NCBI GenBank assembly: GCA_963752045.1
Contig: CAVVWN010000005.1
Span: forward strand, 124,001 to 188,000
Origin: DATKDF01 sp963752045
GTDB taxonomy: Bacteria > Acidobacteriota > Vicinamibacteria > Vicinamibacterales > SCN-69-37
Direction of reading: 5' to 3'
DNA: 64,000 bases
Of this stretch, positions 9,974 to 19,216 are shown piece by piece; the first letter of the stretch is position 1; each line of letters begins with the position of its first letter. The translations under genes and the position numbers were made by a program. The notes below the pieces were generated by a model, which saw nothing but the letters and a program-made list of their open reading frames with translations, was not told the origin of the DNA and did not search any database.

Positions 9974-12832
9974 CTACGATCCGGCCCGCCGGCGTTCGGG
10001 ATCTTCACGGACCGTCAGCATCGACGTGTGCGTCGCGCTACCCACCGTGAGCCTCACGATGTAGGTGCCGGGCCCGGCCGCCGGCCCGCCCCCACGCCCG
10101 CCGCCGCCACGCCCGCCGCCGCGTCCGCCCGCGCGCCCGCCGCCACGCCCTTCGGCGGCGTCCGCGCCGAAGCGCAGGTTCCAGTAGTAGCGGTGAATGC
10201 CCGCCGTGCCGGGCACCTGCGCGGTGTGCACCTCGCTGCCGAACGCCTCCTGGATCTCCAGCGTCACCGGTCCGCCCTGGTCGGCGCCCAGGTAGTAGTG
10301 AACGGCGGCGCTGTTGGCGATCTCCGGGGGCGAGTTGCCCGGCTCCGGCTGTGCCATGGTCAGCGGGTTGCGGCCGATGAAGAGGAAGTGGCCGCGCGTG
10401 GCGCCGCGCGACACGCCGTTCCAGAGCGTGGCGACACGATTCTGGAAGAGATGCGCCGTGCTCCCCATCACCTCGGACGAGAGCTGCTCGAGCGGCGTGA
10501 TGTCGTCGAGAATCCAGACGCTGCGCCCGTGCGTGCCGGCCACGAGATCGCCGTCGCGCGGATGGATGACCAGGTCGTGCACCGGCACCGTGGGCAGGCC
10601 GTTCGCCAGCTTGTGCCACGAGCCGCCGCCGTCGAGCGTGACGTACACGGACGAATTCCGTCCCCACGAACAGCAGGTTCGCGTTCTTCATGCCCTCGGT
10701 GACGACGTAGACCGGGCCGCCGGGCGGCAGGCCGTTCGTGATCGCTGGTCCACGTCCGGCCGAAGTCGGCGGTCTTGAAGATCCAGGGCTCGAAGTTGTC
10801 GCTCCGGTGCCCGTCGAACGTGACGTAGGCGGTGCCCTCGGCGAAGCGCGACGCCACGACGCGGCTCACCCAGAGCCCCGACGGCACGCCCGGAGACGTT
10901 GCGCGCGCACGTTGGTCCAGCTCGCTCCGCCGTCGCGCGTGACCTGCACGTTGCCGTCGTCGGTGCCGACCCAGATGACCCCGGGCTCACGGGCGACTCG
11001 CCGATCGTGACGATCGTGCCGTGGGTCTCGGCGCCGGTCACGTCGCGCGTGATCCCGCCGCTCTCACGGTTTGTGAGCTCGGGATTGTTGGTGGACAGAT
11101 CCGGGCTGATGATGGTCCAGGTGTCGCCGCGATCGGTGCTGCGGAACAGGTGGTTGCCGCCGAAGAGCACCGTTCTCGAGTCGTGCTGGCGAGAGGATGA
11201 GCGGCGCGCTCCAGTTGAACCGGAACGACGGCGCGAGGCCGCCCCGACCGCCGCCGCGTCCGCCGCCGCCCGCTGCGGCTTCGGTTTCGGCTGGCGCGAA
11301 CTCGGCGTAGTTCTCGACGGTCTGCGGCGTTGGGCGTGATGCTGCCGCCCACCTGCCGGAAGACCGCGTCGAGCCGGCGGATGTTGCCGCCCTGGCTCTC
11401 CGTGTAGACCGTGCGCCAGTCGTTCGGGTCGACCGTGGCGTGGAACCCGTCGCCGCTGTGGAACTTGAACCAGTGGTCGTTGAGGATGCCGTTGACGTCG
11501 CGGCTGTTGCTCGGCCCGCCCCAGTTGCCGTTGTCCTGCAGGCCGCCGTACACCCAGTAGGGGTCGCGGTTGTCGAGCGTGATGGCGTAGAACTGGCCGA
11601 TCGCCATGTTGTCGAACATCTTCACGGTGGCGCCGGCGTCGAACGAGAGGTACGCGCCCTTGTCGTTGCCCATGTAGAACCGCTTCGGGTTCACGGGATC
11701 GAGCCAGAGCGCGTGGAAGTCGCCGCCCGATGCTCGGCAGCTGCCCGCTGAACGTCGCGCCGCCGTCGTCGAGACGCTCGCGCTGCCCGCCAGCACGTAG
11801 ACGGTCCGGGCGATCGGTCGGGTGCAGGTAGATGTGGCTGTAGTAGAACGGCCGGTTGTTGTACCGGCTCACCTGCCGCCACGTGCGGCCCGCGTCCTCC
11901 GACCGGTAGATGCCGGTGCCGAGCTTGGTCAGGTCCTCGTAGTCCGGGTCCGACTGGTCCGGCTGGAAGCCGTGCTCGACGATCGCCACGAGGATCGACG
12001 GGTTGGCGCGATGGATCGACAGGCCGATCTTGCCCGTGGGCCCTTCGGGAAGGCCGCTCGTGAGCTTCTGCCAGGTGCGGCCGCCGTCGGTGGTCTTGAA
12101 GATGCCGCCGTTCGGGCCGCCGCTGTCGAATCGATGCGGGCGCCGCAGCCGCTCCCAGTAGGCGGCGTACAGCACGTTCGGGTTCTTCGGGTCCATCTTG
12201 AGGTCGGTCGCGCCGGTGCGGCCGTCGTCGGGCAGCCCGTTCGTCAGCCGTTCCCACGTCCTGCCGCCGTCGGTCGTCTTGAACACGCCGCGCTCGCCGG
12301 TGTGGCCCCAGAGATGTCCCTGCGCGGCGACGTAGACGATGTCGGGGTCGGTCGGGTGCGTCGTCACTTCGGCGATGTGGTGGGTGTCGCCGAGGCCCAT
12401 GTTGGTGAAGGTCTTGCCGCCGTCGGTCGACTTGTAGACGCCGTCGCCCCAGCCCACGCTGTTGCGCACGCAGGATTCGCCCGTGCCGACCCAGATGATG
12501 TTCGGGTCTGGCTGGAAGAACGCCACGTCGCCGATGCTGGCCGTGCCGTAGTGGTCGAAGATGGGCTCCCACGTCGTGCCGGCGTTGGTGGACTTGAAGA
12601 CGCCGCCCGAGGCGGCCGCCACGAGCACGGTGGAGAAGTCCGCGTCGAGCGCCTCGATGTCCGTGACGCGCCCGGCCATGTTGGCGGGCCCGATGTTGCG
12701 CCACTGGAAATCGGAGAGCAGGCTTGCCGCCGGCTGCGGCGCGATTCCGACCGCCGACGGGTGGACCGGAGCCGCGAGGACAAGGCCGAGCAGGGCCAGT
12801 GAGGACAGCACGCGAGCGAGTGTTCCGGACAT
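9974..12832 (-). pseudogene. VPS10/sortilin-like BNR-repeat protein, multiply frameshifted
   Basis: Homologous to the neighbour at 6735-9558. It starts at ATG 12832 with a signal peptide, then SDFQWRNIGPANMAGRVTDIEAL and Asp boxes (STNAGTTW, STDGGKTF, TTDGGRTW, SEDAGRTW). The protein can be followed to its end (SMLTVREDPERRRAGS, stop at 9974) only by hopping among all three minus-strand frames, with switches near 11800, 11768, 11730, 11340, 11183, 10985, 10890, 10740 and 10650. Between switches the residues remain well conserved (e.g. VYGGLQDNGNWGGPSNSRDVNG; FGGNHLFRSTDRGDTWTIIS). The indels are therefore recent, or are sequence errors in GC-rich DNA. A long Gly/Arg insert lies at about 10080-10150. 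As written no full-length product can be made. Confidence 0.85.
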
Positions 12833-12882
12833 CAGGAGCGCCCCTTTCGAAGACGGGGCGAGGATAGCAGAAAGGCCCGCCG

Positions 12883-14223
12883 CTATCGACGGTTCACGGG
12901 CAACGCGAGGGCACCGCGGTCGACGATGGCGCCGCCCTTGATGACCATCGCGATGTCCTGAGCGTTCGCGATGTCGGCGATCGGGTCGGCGTTGAGCAGG
13001 ACGAGATCGGCGAGCTTGCCTTCTTCGACAGACCCCATCTCCCGCTCGCGGCCCAGAAACACGGCCGCGTTGAGCGTGCCGATGCGGATGGCTTCGACAG
13101 CCGGAATACCGCCGGCGACCATAAGCTCGAGCTCGCGGTGCGACTGCGCGCCGGCCGACTGGTCCGATCCCAGCGCGATCACGCCGCCGGCGGCGGCAAT
13201 CTGCCGGAGGTTCTCCTGCGCGATGGGCGTCATGATCTTCATCCACGTGGTCCACGGGCGCGCGGCGTAGGCCTCGCGGGTCTCCGTCCTGAGCCGCGCG
13301 ATGCGTTCGGCATCCCACGTGTCGCGATAGATCGGCCGGTCGAGGAACTCCGGGTGCTCGACGAGCCGGCTGTAGCCCTCGCCGATCGTCAGCGTCGACA
13401 CCATCGGGGTCCTGGTGGCCGCCATCAGCTTCACGAAGGCCTCGCTCACCGGGCCCTGGATGATCGGATGGGCCAGCGTGTTGATGCCGGCGGCGATGGC
13501 CTCACGCGCGCGCTGTTCGTGCGAAATGTGCACCGTCGTGCGGATGCCGTGCGCGTTCAGGTAGCTGCCGACGCGCGCCATCAGGTCTGGCGGGAGGAGC
13601 GGGATGAGCGGGCGCGTGCCCCATCCGTGCTCGTCGTAGGTCAGCTTCACCATGTCGGGCGCCTGGGCGATGTGCCGGTCGAGCGCGGGGATGGCCTCGG
13701 GCCAGCTCTCGACGAGCGTGGACCCGGCGCCGCCGCCATGTCCGCCCGGCACCGTCACGAGCGGGCCCGTGGCGAAGATGCGGGGCGCGACGATCTCGCC
13801 GGCCCGCTCCCGGCGCCGCAGGTCGAAGATGAAGGCGGCGTCGTTGCCGGCGTCGAACACGCTCGTGAAGCCGGCGTACAGGAATCCGTGCAGCGCCCCG
13901 ATTCCGGCAGCCTCGCTGGATCCGGCGCGGCCGCGACCACCTTCGAGATGGATGTGCATGTCCATCAGGCCGGGGATGAGCCACTTGCCCCGACCGTCGA
14001 TTCGCCGGGCGCCAGGCGCGTCGACACGCTCTCTGGACACGCGCTCGATGCGATCGCCAGAAACGAGCACCCACACGTGCTCCACGGCAGCACGGCCCGT
14101 GCCGTCGATGAGCGTGACGTCTTCGATGAGCAGTGTGTTGGGCTGGACGGCGGCCGCCCGGGGACCGGCGGCTGCCGAGAGGGCCAGCGTGGTCAGCGCC
14201 GCGACGAGCAGGCGGAAGGTCAT
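12883..14223 (-). CDS. Amidohydrolase family protein (imidazolonepropionase-like), exported
   Basis: 446 residues. A signal peptide (MTFRLLVAALTTLALSAAAGPRAAA) is followed by the amidohydrolase core: beta-sandwich entry IDGRGKWLIPGLMDMHIHLEGG with the metal-binding HxH, then VHISHE, TLAHPIIQG, and LGSDQSAGAQSHRELELMVAGG near the end, closing with KLADLVLLNADPIADI. ATG 14223 was chosen over an upstream GTG because AGGAG precedes it and it opens at the signal peptide. Members hydrolyse cyclic amides or dipeptides; the substrate is not predictable. It runs in the same direction as the degraded VPS10 gene, 50 bp upstream of it. Confidence 0.9.
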   Translation of the reverse strand: MTFRLLVAALTTLALSAAAGPRAAAVQPNTLLIEDVTLIDGTGRAAVEHVWVLVSGDRIERVSRERVDAPGARRIDGRGKWLIPGLMDMHIHLEGGRGRAGSSEAAGIGALHGFLYAGFTSVFDAGNDAAFIFDLRRRERAGEIVAPRIFATGPLVTVPGGHGGGAGSTLVESWPEAIPALDRHIAQAPDMVKLTYDEHGWGTRPLIPLLPPDLMARVGSYLNAHGIRTTVHISHEQRAREAIAAGINTLAHPIIQGPVSEAFVKLMAATRTPMVSTLTIGEGYSRLVEHPEFLDRPIYRDTWDAERIARLRTETREAYAARPWTTWMKIMTPIAQENLRQIAAAGGVIALGSDQSAGAQSHRELELMVAGGIPAVEAIRIGTLNAAVFLGREREMGSVEEGKLADLVLLNADPIADIANAQDIAMVIKGGAIVDRGALALPVNRR

Positions 14224-14337
14224 CGCGCGGTCGTCTCCTTTGAGACCGGAAGTGCGTGACTCGGGCGCAGAGCCGGCTGCCGTCGATTGTACCAGCGGTG
14301 TCGGCATGCCCCGTGATTGAACCCGCGGGCGCCGGTG

Positions 14338-15237
14338 CTACGAGCGACCCGCCGGCCTGGCCTGATCGTCGCCGCGGTCGCCTTGCAGGCCCGTCATTGC
14401 CGCGCTGACGCTCCACAAACGCCGCGCCAGCTCATCGTCCTGCGCGAGCGGAGACGGCGCGATGGGACGCTGCTCCTCGAAATACAATCCGGTCGCGCCC
14501 TCGAGACCCGGGCTCGCGGCCAGTTGCACGACCGTGGCGGCGCCGGCCTCGACGCCGATGAGCCGCGGTCGCACGAGCACTGCGATGAGCGGCTTGGCCC
14601 AGAGCGGCGCGCCCGACCAGATGTTGGTCGCCACGCCGCCGGGGTGCAGACTGTTGGACGTGACGCCGGTTCCATCGAGCCGGCGGGCCAGCTCGTTCGC
14701 GAACAGCACGTTGGCGAGCTTCGATCGACGGTAGGCCTTCATGATGCCGTAGCCGCGCTCGAACCCGAGGTCGTCGAAATCGATCGTGCCCCGCCGATGT
14801 CCGATTGAAGCGACGGTCACCACCCGTGCCGGTGCGCTCCTCATGAGGAGGTCACGAAGGAGATTGGTGAGGAGGAAGTAGCCGAGGTGGTTGGTGGCAA
14901 ACGTCCGCTCGATGCCCTCGACCGTGAGCCGCCGCCGGCTGTGCACGCCGCCGGCGTTGTTGACGAGCACGTCGAGTCGCGCGTGATCCCGTTCGACCGC
15001 CGAGGCCAGTCGTCGAACCTCGGCCTGCGACGAGAAATCGCAGAGATACGACGTCGGCTCGGCACCCGGACTGGCGCCGGCCCGAACGGCACCCAGCGCA
15101 GCCGCCGTCCGGGCTGAATCGCGCCCGACGATGACGAGTGTCGCGCCCAGTCGCGCAAGAGCCACGGCCGCGCCGAGACCGATGCCGTTCGTGGCGCCGG
15201 TGACGAGGACGGTCTTGCCGGCGATGTTCCAGGGCAT
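14338..15237 (-). CDS. Short-chain dehydrogenase/reductase (retinol-dehydrogenase-like)
   Basis: 299 residues, classical SDR fold. The cofactor loop TGATNGIG lies near residues 13-20, the NNAG motif in LDVLVNNAGG, a structural Asn in FATNHLGYF, and the catalytic Tyr-x3-Lys in AYRRSKLAN. The Arg in IVGRDSAR after strand 2 suggests NADP(H). No membrane segment. Substrate unknown. Intact and complete. Confidence 0.93.
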   Translation of the reverse strand: MPWNIAGKTVLVTGATNGIGLGAAVALARLGATLVIVGRDSARTAAALGAVRAGASPGAEPTSYLCDFSSQAEVRRLASAVERDHARLDVLVNNAGGVHSRRRLTVEGIERTFATNHLGYFLLTNLLRDLLMRSAPARVVTVASIGHRRGTIDFDDLGFERGYGIMKAYRRSKLANVLFANELARRLDGTGVTSNSLHPGGVATNIWSGAPLWAKPLIAVLVRPRLIGVEAGAATVVQLAASPGLEGATGLYFEEQRPIAPSPLAQDDELARRLWSVSAAMTGLQGDRGDDQARPAGRS

Positions 15238-15270
15238 GTGTGTCGTGTTCGCTCCGGCGCGGGCGGCCGC

Positions 15271-15610
15271 TCAGCGCTCCGGTATCCGCGCGACCACCTG
15301 GAGTCCGGCGGTCCGCTGCCCGTTGGCCTCCGCGTAGCTGATGCCAATCGTCTGATCCGGCTTGAGCTGGTCGAACATGATCCCCGCGTTCGCCCGGCCG
15401 CGGCCGCCGGCGACGGTCCCGGTGTAGGTCAGCCCGCCCACCTCGTCGCCCTCGTCATTGAAGAACAGCATGCCGGACGGCAATCTCTGCGGCGGTCGAC
15501 CCGGCGGCGGTCTGGCGGAAGGCGGCGGCCGCGAGCACAACCAGCACCAGAGATGTCGTGATGGCATAGGCGCGCAGGAAGAAGAACTCACGGCGGAGCG
15601 ACTGTCGCAT
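15271..15610 (-). pseudogene. Small exported hypothetical protein with internal deletion and frameshift
   Basis: The start (ATG 15610, MRQSLRREFFFLRAYAITT, then a hydrophobic helix) and the end (SGMLFFNDEGDEVGGLTYTG ... LQVVARIPER, stop at 15271) match a hypothetical family common in Acidobacteria. The two parts are in different frames, and the middle segment expected between the helix and SGMLFFNDEGDE is missing; the joint is near 15490-15510. As written the first frame stops after about 50 residues. Confidence 0.6.
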
Positions 15611-15628
15611 GGAGCCTCCGGGCGGATT

Positions 15629-15750
15629 CTACCGAAGCGCGCCTGGTGGCGCTCATCGAGCAGGTCGCGGTGATCGGCCGCATCCTGCGGCACCTCGGGT
15701 TGCCCGTCGACCTTGCGGTGCGATTCGGACTCTCTCAGGAGGAGCCGAGT
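15629..15750 (+). mobile_element. C-terminal scrap of an IS91-like transposase
   Basis: In one plus-strand frame the DNA reads ARLVALIEQVAVIGRILRHLGLPVD, matching the conserved tail of IS91/IS801-type transposases (usually '...LIALIEQASVIARILRHLGLP'). Nothing of the catalytic Y2 or zinc-finger parts remains. The upstream edge carries GATTCTACCGAAGCGCGCC, which recurs at 25459 beside another broken gene. Confidence 0.6.
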
Positions 15751-15830
15751 CGAACAACGCTCTGGGGGTGCCGAAGTCGAAAGAGGTTCCGGCTGCCATG
15801 ATCGGCACGGCCATTGGAGCTTTTCTGGCA
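15741..15830 (-). pseudogene. PD40 propeller scrap of a kinase-type protein
   Basis: About 25 minus-strand residues (APMAVPIMAAGTSFDFGTPR followed by ALFDS) match the last propeller blade of PD40-containing Ser/Thr kinases (compare 'MVVPVQLEPSFTAG' in the intact kinase at 28735). No start or stop of its own. It abuts the transposase scrap, marking a recombination joint. Confidence 0.5.
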
Positions 15831-15873
15831 GCACGGGCGCGGCTCCCGGCATGCGTGAGAGAATGACACGAGC

Positions 15874-16245
15874 GTGCATCTTCGAAACGCCGATCGCGCG
15901 ACGGTCGATCGAAGCAAGGTCGTCGAGTACCTTCTGAACACCGCGCACCCGGATAACGGGGGCAAGGCACAGTTCTTCGCATCGTTGGGATTCTCGGTGG
16001 CTGAGGCCGATGTGCTGATTGGGGCCCTGCGTGCCGTCGGGGTCGCCGGCACGGTCGTCGCGCACAGCACGTCCGAGCACGGCGACAAGTATGTGGTTGA
16101 CGGCGTTCTTGCGCCGCACACCGGGGAAGGGGGCCAGCGCCTGGTGCGCACGATCTGGATCGTCGATCGGGGCGCCGACGCACCGCGGCTTGTGACCGCA
16201 TATCCCGGCAAGGAGGTGGATATTCGCCATGATAAAGGAACTTGA
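15874..16245 (+). CDS. DUF6883-domain small protein (putative TA component)
   Basis: 123 residues from GTG 15874: LRNADRATVDRSKVVEYLLNTAHPDNGGKAQFFASLGF is the DUF6883 signature; the family's N-terminal 'A..A.ID..K...YLL' pattern is complete. No signal peptide. It overlaps the following DUF4926 gene by 17 bp in another frame, which indicates translational coupling. Pairs of DUF6883 and DUF4926 proteins recur in genomes with toxin-antitoxin-like organisation, but activity is not established. Both genes are intact while the DNA on either side is broken genes. Confidence 0.75.
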   Translation: MHLRNADRATVDRSKVVEYLLNTAHPDNGGKAQFFASLGFSVAEADVLIGALRAVGVAGTVVAHSTSEHGDKYVVDGVLAPHTGEGGQRLVRTIWIVDRGADAPRLVTAYPGKEVDIRHDKGT

Positions 16246-16459
16246 TCGCGTCGTGCTGACCGCGCCATTGGCGGAGGAGGGTCTCGAGATTGGCGATGTG
16301 GGCACAGTCGTTCACGTCTACGCTGACGGCAAGGCGTTCGAGGTCGAGTTCACGACGCTCGACGGTCAGACGGCCGCGGTCGCGACCGTCGACACCGCTG
16401 GCGTGAGGCCCGTGACTGGCCGGGAGGTCACGCACGCGCGCCTTCTTGCCGTCCGCTAG
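16229..16459 (+). CDS. DUF4926-domain small protein (putative antitoxin/partner)
   Basis: 76 residues beginning MIKELDRVVLTAPLAEEGLEIGDVGTVVHVYADGKAFEVEF: the compact DUF4926 fold, a KOW/SH3-like small barrel by inspection. ATG 16229 follows AAGGAGG at about 16210-16216, inside the upstream DUF6883 gene. The pair is probably bicistronic. Role as an antitoxin is inferred only from size, order and overlap. Confidence 0.75.
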   Translation: MIKELDRVVLTAPLAEEGLEIGDVGTVVHVYADGKAFEVEFTTLDGQTAAVATVDTAGVRPVTGREVTHARLLAVR

Positions 16460-16530
16460 CCAGTCGGTCGGCGCCTTCGACCGGTGCCTTCGACCTGCTT
16501 GATCCGTTCGCGTGACCCGGCTAATCTGCG

Positions 16531-16622
16531 CCGTGTCAGGGGAGATCATGGGGGTGGCCGCCGCCGGGGGTCCAGGAAGGGGCCTTATGTTGACGTGGAT
16601 CCGGCCCCGCTAATGGTTCTTA
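16531..16622 (+). repeat. Dispersed repeat C, copy 1
   Basis: Starts CCGTGTCAGGGGAGATCATG. The first 62 bp are identical to copy 2 (19484-19545); the distal part continues through GGCCTTATGTTG into GGATCCGGCCCCGC, as in copy 3. It separates the intact DUF4926 gene from a PD40 fragment that has lost its kinase half. Confidence 0.85.
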
Positions 16623-17759
16623 TCCCCGGCGACCAGATTGCTTTTTGGGAAGGGAACGAGAATCGTCGGGGCTGGATCAAGCGCGTTCCGGTCGGCGGCG
16701 GCCCCCCGCAGCCAGTGGTGGAACACACGGGCACGATCAGCGGCATGAGCTGGTCGTCCGGTGTCATCGTCTATGCCACGGTCGGCGGCATCTACCGCGT
16801 GGACGACGTCGGCGGCACACCCGAACTGATTGTGCCGGAAGATGTCTCGACCGGCGAACGGTACCGTTTCCCCCAGTTGGTCGATGATGGCCGCCAGATT
16901 GTGTTCACCGCCGGGACCGATCTGGACCAGGCTCGAATCGTCCTGCGCGATCTCGCCTCGGGTGATGAGGTGGTGCTGGCGGAGCGGGGTCAATCCGGTC
17001 GTATCCTGCCGACCGGGCATCTCGTCTTCAGCAGAGACGGTGCGCTGTTCGCGAGCCCCGTGGACCTGGCGCGTCGCACGGCCGGTAGCGCCGTGCTCCT
17101 GATCGAGGATGTCAGGGTCGTGTTGACGGCGCAGTTCGCCGTGTCGGACACCGGCGTTCTGGCGTTCATCCCAGGCGACGCCTCCACTACGCGGGCGCTG
17201 GCCTGGGTCGATCGCCGCGGCGTCATCGACCCGATTGGCACGGACGTGCTCGCCTACGATCATCCGCGGTTCTCTCCCGACGGCACGAAGATCGTCGGGT
17301 CCGCGGACGGGGCCAACGGCAACATCGAGGTGTGGGATAGCGTGCGCGGCACGAGCCTGCGCGTAACGTCGGATGGCCTCAGCGACGCATACCCCGTGTG
17401 GATCGATGATCGCCAGTTGCTCTACTCCCGGCGTGGCGGCTTGCCCGGGCCCGGGAGACTGTTCCGCAGAGCGGCCGATGGTACGGGCGTGGCCGAACCG
17501 CTGTTTGACGGCGACGATGTGCGTCCGATGTCGCTGTCGCCGGACGGGATGCTCCTGTATCAGGCACCTGGGACAAACGAACAGTCGACGCTCATGTTCC
17601 GGCCGCTCGACGGGAGCGCTGACGCCAGGCCGGTCGCCGGCGCCGACGCCGGACGGAAGACGGTTCATCATCGTCCGTAATAGCACCGACGCGTCACCGC
17701 GTCGCCCGACCATCACCATCGTCATGAACTGGTTCGAGACGCTGAGGCAGATTCGATGA
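16613..17759 (+). pseudogene. PD40 propeller half of a Ser/Thr kinase, kinase domain missing
   Basis: From just inside repeat C the frame reads as the C-terminal sensor half of a PD40 kinase: GDQIAFWEGNENRRGWIKRV, GILPTGHLVFSRDGALFASPVDLA, LAWVDRRGVIDPIG, and FSPDGTKIVGSADG. Near 17655 the frame shifts; the last residues (RRFIIVRNSTDA ... ITIVMNWFETLRQIR, stop 17757-17759) are the standard ending of these kinases. No kinase domain, membrane helix or start codon of its own is present. The longer open frame that begins at 16484 merely reads through the repeat. Confidence 0.75.
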
Positions 17760-17772
17760 AGGGGCCTCGCGC

Positions 17773-18175
17773 ATGTTGACCTCGGGCACCCGCCTCGGTC
17801 CCTACGAGATCACCGGTCCTCTCGGCGCCGGAGGCATGGGCGAGGTCTATCGTGCGCGCGATACGGCGCTCGGTCGTGACGTGGCGGTGAAGGTGCTGCC
17901 GGCGGCGGTGGCGACCGATCCCGACAGCCTCGCGCGGTTTCGGCGCGAGGCCGAGGCGCTGGCGGCGCGCCGACGACGCGAACTCACCGACCTTGACCAC
18001 GCGGGCGACGCAGCTGGGCATGATCCTCGGCACGGCCGCGTACATGAGTCCCGAGCAGGCGCGGGGCAAACACGTCGATCGGCGGGCCGATGTGTGGGCG
18101 TTCGGCGTGGTGCTCTACGAGATGCTGACCGGCCGCCAGGCCTTCGAGGGTGAAGACGCGACCGAGATCATCTGA
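17773..18175 (+). pseudogene. Ser/Thr kinase remnant with deleted catalytic core
   Basis: It starts well (ATG 17773; LGPYEITGPLGAGGMGEVYRARDTALGRDVAVKVLPAAV, glycine loop and Lys) up to REAEALAA, then jumps at about 17970-17983, with a frame change, to SPTLTTRATQLGMILGTAAYMSPEQARGKHVDRRADVWAFG. About 110 codons holding the HRD and DFG motifs are gone. The rest of the protein is missing too: a TGA at 18173-18175 lies exactly where an IS30 transposase piece begins. Catalytically dead. Confidence 0.85.
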
Positions 18176-18620
18176 CCGCCACGGAAGAGACCGAGTTCTG
18201 GGTTCGATGGAAGCGCGGGGAGTTGCTCCCGGCGACTGGCCGGGTCTTGGGTCGTCAGCGGTCCACCCTCGCGGGGTACGTGGCGGGCCACGGCGGTAAT
18301 CCGCCGCCGGTGCGGCGGCGGTCGGCCCGTGTCCTCAGCACGGCGGATCGGGAGGACATCTCGCGCGGCCTCGCCGCGCAGGCCTCCTATCGCGTCACCA
18401 GGTGTACTTCTGCGATCCGCAGAGTCCGTGGCAACGCGGCTCCAACGAGAACACCAACGGCCTGCTGCGCCAGTACTTGCCGAAGGGCACGGACCTCGCG
18501 CAGGTAAGCCAGACGCAGCTCGATGGCATCGCGCGACGGCTCAATGGCCGTCCGCGGAAGACGCTTGGCTACCAGCCCCCAGCTGACAGACTGGCCGCCA
18601 TCGTTGCATCGACCGGTTGA
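18172..18620 (+). mobile_element. IS30-family transposase remnant (internal deletion)
   Basis: N-terminal helix-turn-helix region LTATEETEFWVRWKRGELLP ... STLAGYVAGHGG ... VLSTADREDISRGLAAQASYR, joined at about 18395, out of frame, to the C-terminal end of the DDE domain: VYFCDPQSPWQRGSNENTNG and LLRQYLPKGTDL, with the last catalytic Glu in NENTN. Roughly the central 200 residues (first two catalytic Asp) are deleted. No terminal inverted repeats recognised. Cannot be active. Confidence 0.85.
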
Positions 18621-18631
18621 ACCTGGGCGGA

Positions 18632-19216
18632 CTATCCGCGCAACGCATCAAGGTCAGCGGACAGGTCCCGGCCTCGATGGTATCCCCGCGCGATGATCGC
18701 TTCAGCAGCTTCTCCGGCGCGGGCGATTTCCTCCGGCGAAGAGCCCTTCAGCAGTGCGCGCAAGTCGACGATGTCCTGCGGGCGCTTCACGTCGTCTCTG
18801 GACAGTAACTTGAGCGCGATCAAATGCCCGGTCCGGGCCACACGAATAGGCAGGCCAGGCAGGACCTCCAGGAACTCGGCGTCGCGAACGATCTCTGATT
18901 CGATCCCGGAGGAGGCGAACAGGAGGTCGACGACCGGCGCCCCTGGGGCCGCGTCCGGTCGGAGCCTGACCGTCGCGAGGCGCTCGGCGGCATCCTGTTC
19001 AATCAGCGCCGTCACGTCGTAGCCATCACCGCGCAACCGGCGGATGAGCGCCTCGGCTTCAGCGTCCCCAGGCACCGCGACCACAAGGTCGGCGTCCCTT
19101 GTGAAGCGCGGCTCGGTTCGAATCGACACTGCGAGGCCGCCGACCAGGGCGCAGTTGGCACCGGCCCGGGCCAGGTCGGCGACAATGCGGCGCAGGACCG
19201 ATTCGAGTGGTGTCAC
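18632..19216 (-). CDS. AbiEii-like nucleotidyltransferase
   Basis: 194 residues. The nucleotidyltransferase fold shows in ALVGGLAVSIRTEPRFTRDADLVVAV (helix plus the paired Asp of D-x-D: RDADL), with VVDLLFASSGIE carrying a third acidic residue and LIALKLLSRDDVKRPQDIVDL as the C-terminal helical signature of the AbiEii/DUF6036 group. It overlaps the upstream 74-codon gene by 4 bp (ATGA), so the two are translationally coupled. Similar pairs are annotated as toxin-antitoxin systems; activity here is inferred. Intact. Confidence 0.85.
   Translation of the reverse strand: MTPLESVLRRIVADLARAGANCALVGGLAVSIRTEPRFTRDADLVVAVPGDAEAEALIRRLRGDGYDVTALIEQDAAERLATVRLRPDAAPGAPVVDLLFASSGIESEIVRDAEFLEVLPGLPIRVARTGHLIALKLLSRDDVKRPQDIVDLRALLKGSSPEEIARAGEAAEAIIARGYHRGRDLSADLDALRG

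Noticed and set aside
16484..16612. N-terminal part of the open frame leading into the PD40 fragment
   Set aside because: These codons are translated repeat C sequence; other repeat copies in different frames give equally open but unrelated peptides.
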